Assembly (NCBI GenBank): GCA_937950385.1
Contig: CALFEA010000189.1
Coordinates: 1 to 9,313, forward strand
Direction of reading: 5' to 3'
From: an uncultured Altererythrobacter sp.
Lineage (GTDB): Bacteria > Pseudomonadota > Alphaproteobacteria > Sphingomonadales > Sphingomonadaceae
Length of the DNA stretch: 9,313 nucleotides
Below are positions 6,791-9,313 of this stretch, in pieces (position 1 is the first letter of the stretch; each line of letters opens with the position of its first letter). The notes below the pieces were generated by a model, which saw nothing but the letters and a program-made list of their open reading frames with translations, was not told where the DNA came from and did not search any database. Position numbers and translations under genes: made by a program.

Positions 6791-7467
6791 TGGCATTTCG
6801 CGCAGCGGTTATCACATTCCCCGGATCAAACTGCGACCGGGATATGGCAGTGGCGATTGAGCAAGCATCTGGCACTGCCCCAATCCGCGTGTGGCATGGT
6901 GATGCAAGCCTGCCGGAAGGCCTCGACTTTATCGCTTTGCCCGGCGGCTTTTCCTATGGCGATTATTTGCGCTCTGGCGCGATGGCCGCGAACAGCCCGA
7001 TCATGCAATCTGTTGTTGAGGCCGCTGGCAAAGGCGTGCCCGTTTTGGGTGTGTGCAATGGCTTTCAAATCCTCACCGAAAGCGGGCTCCTGCCCGGCGC
7101 ATTAATGCGCAATGCCAGCCAAAATTACATTTGCCGCACGATCCCACTGCGAGTGGAAAATGCACAGACAGTGTTTACGCGCAGTTATGCTGAGGGTGAA
7201 GAAATCGCAATTCCTATCGCCCATCATGACGGCAATTATTTCGCTGCAAGCGATGTGCTAGACAGGCTCGAAGGCGATGGACGCGTAGCCTTTCGTTACA
7301 GCAACAATCCTAATGGCTCGCAGCAAGACATTGCTGGTATTATCAATGCCCAAGGCAATGTTCTTGGCATGATGCCTCACCCAGAACGCGCGTTCGAGCA
7401 GGCCCATGGAGGCACCGATGGTCGCCGTCTGTTTGACAGTGTAATAGCGGGAATGATCGCCGCGTAA
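6790..7467 (+). CDS. purQ: Phosphoribosylformylglycinamidine synthase subunit PurQ (glutaminase)
   Basis: Class I glutamine amidotransferase subunit of FGAM synthetase; it releases ammonia from glutamine for PurL. The catalytic triad is visible: C89 in [10 protein letters not shown] (86-95), and H197 and E199 in MMPHPER (194-200). The oxyanion/early loop [11 protein letters not shown] (51-61) and the N-terminal [12 protein letters not shown] (7-18) match the PurQ family. Length (225 aa) is normal. It starts inside the purS stop (TAATG), with GGAG (6778-6781) 8 bases before the ATG. No purL follows: the next gene is convergent, so the large subunit must be encoded elsewhere. No strong terminator separates the convergent stops. 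Confidence 0.98.
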   Translation: MAFRAAVITFPGSNCDRDMAVAIEQASGTAPIRVWHGDASLPEGLDFIALPGGFSYGDYLRSGAMAANSPIMQSVVEAAGKGVPVLGVCNGFQILTESGLLPGALMRNASQNYICRTIPLRVENAQTVFTRSYAEGEEIAIPIAHHDGNYFAASDVLDRLEGDGRVAFRYSNNPNGSQQDIAGIINAQGNVLGMMPHPERAFEQAHGGTDGRRLFDSVIAGMIAA

Positions 7468-7504
7468 CGCGCCGACCTAAGCTGCATCAATCAAGCCGGC
7501 AGGT

Positions 7505-9313
7505 TTAAGCCCTGCGCAATTCTTTCTTCCGTTTGAAAATATTGCGTGCATCGCTAGCAGGCATTGGCCGGCCGAAATAATACCCTTGGATTTTATCGCA
7601 ACCAAGGCTGCGTATGAGTTCAGCCTCATCCGCTGTTTCGACGCCCTCTGCGGTTGTCGTCACCTCAAGGCTTTGCGACATGGCAACAACTGCGCGAATA
7701 ATCGCGATGCTTTCAGCGGCGCCTTCAGCGGCCCCTTGAACAAAGGTGCGGTCCACTTTGATGGTCGAAAATTGCATCTTGCGCAGATAACCTAGCGAAG
7801 AATAGCCAGTGCCAAAGTCATCCAATGCGATACTGCAACCCAGCGCCATTACCTGTTCCAGCGCGGCGCGCGCAATGCTCGCATCACGCAGGAAAATGCT
7901 CTCGGTTACCTCAACCTCAAGCCGCTCAGGACGCAGGCCGCTATTGGAAAGGGCTTGCACCACTTCATCTGCAAAGCCTGGTTCGAGCAGCTGCTCAGGG
8001 GAGACATTGACGTTCACCTTGACGTGAGTCGGCCAATTGCTGGCCTCCATACATGCCTGACGCAGCACCCATTTACCGATCGGAACAATGAGCCGTGTTT
8101 CTTCCGCCAAAGGCACAAATTTGGCAGGACTTACAAAGCCGTGATCCTTGCTATTCCAGCGCAGCAATGCCTCAAAACTGACGATATCCTCGTCGGTTGC
8201 ACCAACAACGGGCTGGTAATGCAGCACAAATTCATCATTGTTGAGCGCCTCTCGCAAAGACGCCTCAAGCTGGCGGCGTTCATCGGCGGAGGCATGCAAG
8301 AACGGCTCAAATTGGAAGTGTTCGCCGCCGCCTTCATCCTTGGCACGGTAGAGCGCCAAATCAGCATTGCGCATCAGCTCTTCAACGCTGTTGCCATCGC
8401 GCGGGCCGACCGCAGAACCGACACTTGCACCAACATATAAGGTGTGATGATCGACCTTATAGGGCCGCGATAATTGATCGATTACGCGCTTCGCCATGTG
8501 CTCGACAATCTCACGTTCGCGCGCGTCTTGAATAACAATGGCAAATTCATCACCGCCCAAACGGCCGCAGAAGAAGTCCTCGCCAGCGATCGATTCCAGC
8601 CGGCTAGACACCTGTGCCAACAATTTGTCGCCGACCATATGACCCAGCGAATCATTCACCGCTTTAAACCGGTCGAGATCGATCATTAGGAAGGCGCAGC
8701 GTGTCCGCCATTTCTCGGCATAATATAGCGCTTCTTGCAAAGTCTCATTGACCTGCAGCCGGTTCGGCAATGATGTCAGCGTATCATACCGCGCAAGATA
8801 GGCAATTTTCTCAGAAGTTTCGCGCTGCTCCGTCACATCAGAGCCAACGCCGCGAAAGCCGGTGAAATTGCCGCGCTCGTCCAACATCGGTGTACCCGAC
8901 AATTCCCACCAGCGCGACTTGCCCTTGATAGTCACATTGACGATTTGGTTGGAGAAACTGCGGCGATGTTTCAGCATCTCCACCAGATCATGCAGGCTGC
9001 TGGCAAACTGCCCCGTTTCCCAGCTTTCACCTGCGATCAATTCTGCTAGCGGCTTGCTCTCTGCGTCGCTTTGCTCGCGGCCAAGCGCATAGGCAAAGCG
9101 CGGCGATACAGACCGCACACGCCGAGCGGTATCAATTTGCCAAAGCCAATCGGCTTCATTCTCTTCAAACTCACGCAGCAGCAAAGATACAACTTCATCC
9201 TTTTCAGCCGCGCCATGCTCGATGATATGGGTGCCCATGCTTGCGCGGGCACTGGCAAGCGCGCCAATAAGGCTGACGCTAACAAACAATGCGGCAATCA
9301 CTGACAGCGCATA
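7505..9313 (-). CDS. PAS-GGDEF-EAL cyclic-di-GMP enzyme, membrane-linked (5' end outside window)
   Basis: Bifunctional c-di-GMP turnover protein, 598 residues from the GTG at 9301; the frame stays open to the right edge, so the true N-terminus is missing. It opens with a hydrophobic helix (residues about 2-19), probably the last of a membrane sensor region. A PAS domain spans about 44-160, ending in the PAC-like GFRGVGSDVTEQRE. The GGDEF domain is about 165-330 with RLGGDEF (motif 249-253) and DLDRFKAVND (208-217) intact. The upstream RxxD inhibitory site is not conserved. The EAL domain (about 345-590) keeps EAL (377-379), N432, EVTES (464-468), DDFGTGYSS (494-502), K515, E552 and Q572, so phosphodiesterase activity is expected. 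Diguanylate cyclase activity is also possible. It is convergent with purQ and probably unrelated to purine synthesis. Confidence 0.95.
   Translation of the reverse strand, partial: YALSVIAALFVSVSLIGALASARASMGTHIIEHGAAEKDEVVSLLLREFEENEADWLWQIDTARRVRSVSPRFAYALGREQSDAESKPLAELIAGESWETGQFASSLHDLVEMLKHRRSFSNQIVNVTIKGKSRWWELSGTPMLDERGNFTGFRGVGSDVTEQRETSEKIAYLARYDTLTSLPNRLQVNETLQEALYYAEKWRTRCAFLMIDLDRFKAVNDSLGHMVGDKLLAQVSSRLESIAGEDFFCGRLGGDEFAIVIQDAREREIVEHMAKRVIDQLSRPYKVDHHTLYVGASVGSAVGPRDGNSVEELMRNADLALYRAKDEGGGEHFQFEPFLHASADERRQLEASLREALNNDEFVLHYQPVVGATDEDIVSFEALLRWNSKDHGFVSPAKFVPLAEETRLIVPIGKWVLRQACMEASNWPTHVKVNVNVSPEQLLEPGFADEVVQALSNSGLRPERLEVEVTESIFLRDASIARAALEQVMALGCSIALDDFGTGYSSLGYLRKMQFSTIKVDRTFVQGAAEGAAESIAIIRAVVAMSQSLEVTTTAEGVETADEAELIRSLGCDKIQGYYFGRPMPASDARNIFKRKKELRRA

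Noticed and set aside
7499..7515. GCAGG/CCTGC hairpin between purQ and the GGDEF-EAL gene as a terminator
   Set aside because: The stem is only 5 bp with a 7-base loop and the following tract is a mixed C/T run; too weak to call.

Overview
The window looks like chromosomal housekeeping DNA from an alphaproteobacterium, most likely Sphingomonadales (Erythrobacteraceae-like). The reasons are the short RNase E/G homologue coupled to yacG and followed by tRNA-Phe, the three-part FGAM synthetase set (separate PurS and PurQ), GC-rich codon use, and frequent TTG/GTG starts. The genus call is inference from gene content and style, not from a database match.

Layout on the + strand, left to right: the 3' part of a compact ribonuclease E/G family gene (cut by the left edge), yacG overlapping it by 4 bases, tRNA-Phe(GAA), and purC. 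On the - strand follows a 379-aa TIR-domain protein with a coiled coil and two membrane helices. Back on the + strand come a 970-aa exported M16 zinc peptidase and then purS and purQ, which overlap by one base. A - strand PAS-GGDEF-EAL cyclic-di-GMP enzyme, cut by the right edge, closes the window. Genes are tightly packed; no gap exceeds about 150 bases, and no IS, CRISPR, integrase or long repeat was seen.

Functionally, purC, purS and purQ belong to de novo purine synthesis. PurS and PurQ supply the small and glutaminase subunits of FGAM synthetase, while the large subunit PurL is not in the window. The RNase and YacG are RNA and DNA maintenance functions. The peptidase acts in the periplasm. 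The last gene tunes cyclic-di-GMP.

The outlier is the TIR protein. It is the only gene in the purC-M16-purSQ block on the opposite strand, begins with TTG behind a strong ribosome-binding site, keeps the WxxxE glutamate of NAD-cleaving TIR domains, and has a TIR / coiled-coil / two-helix membrane-anchor architecture. It is the best candidate for something undescribed (a membrane-tethered NADase effector or a signalling scaffold), but no partner gene sits beside it.
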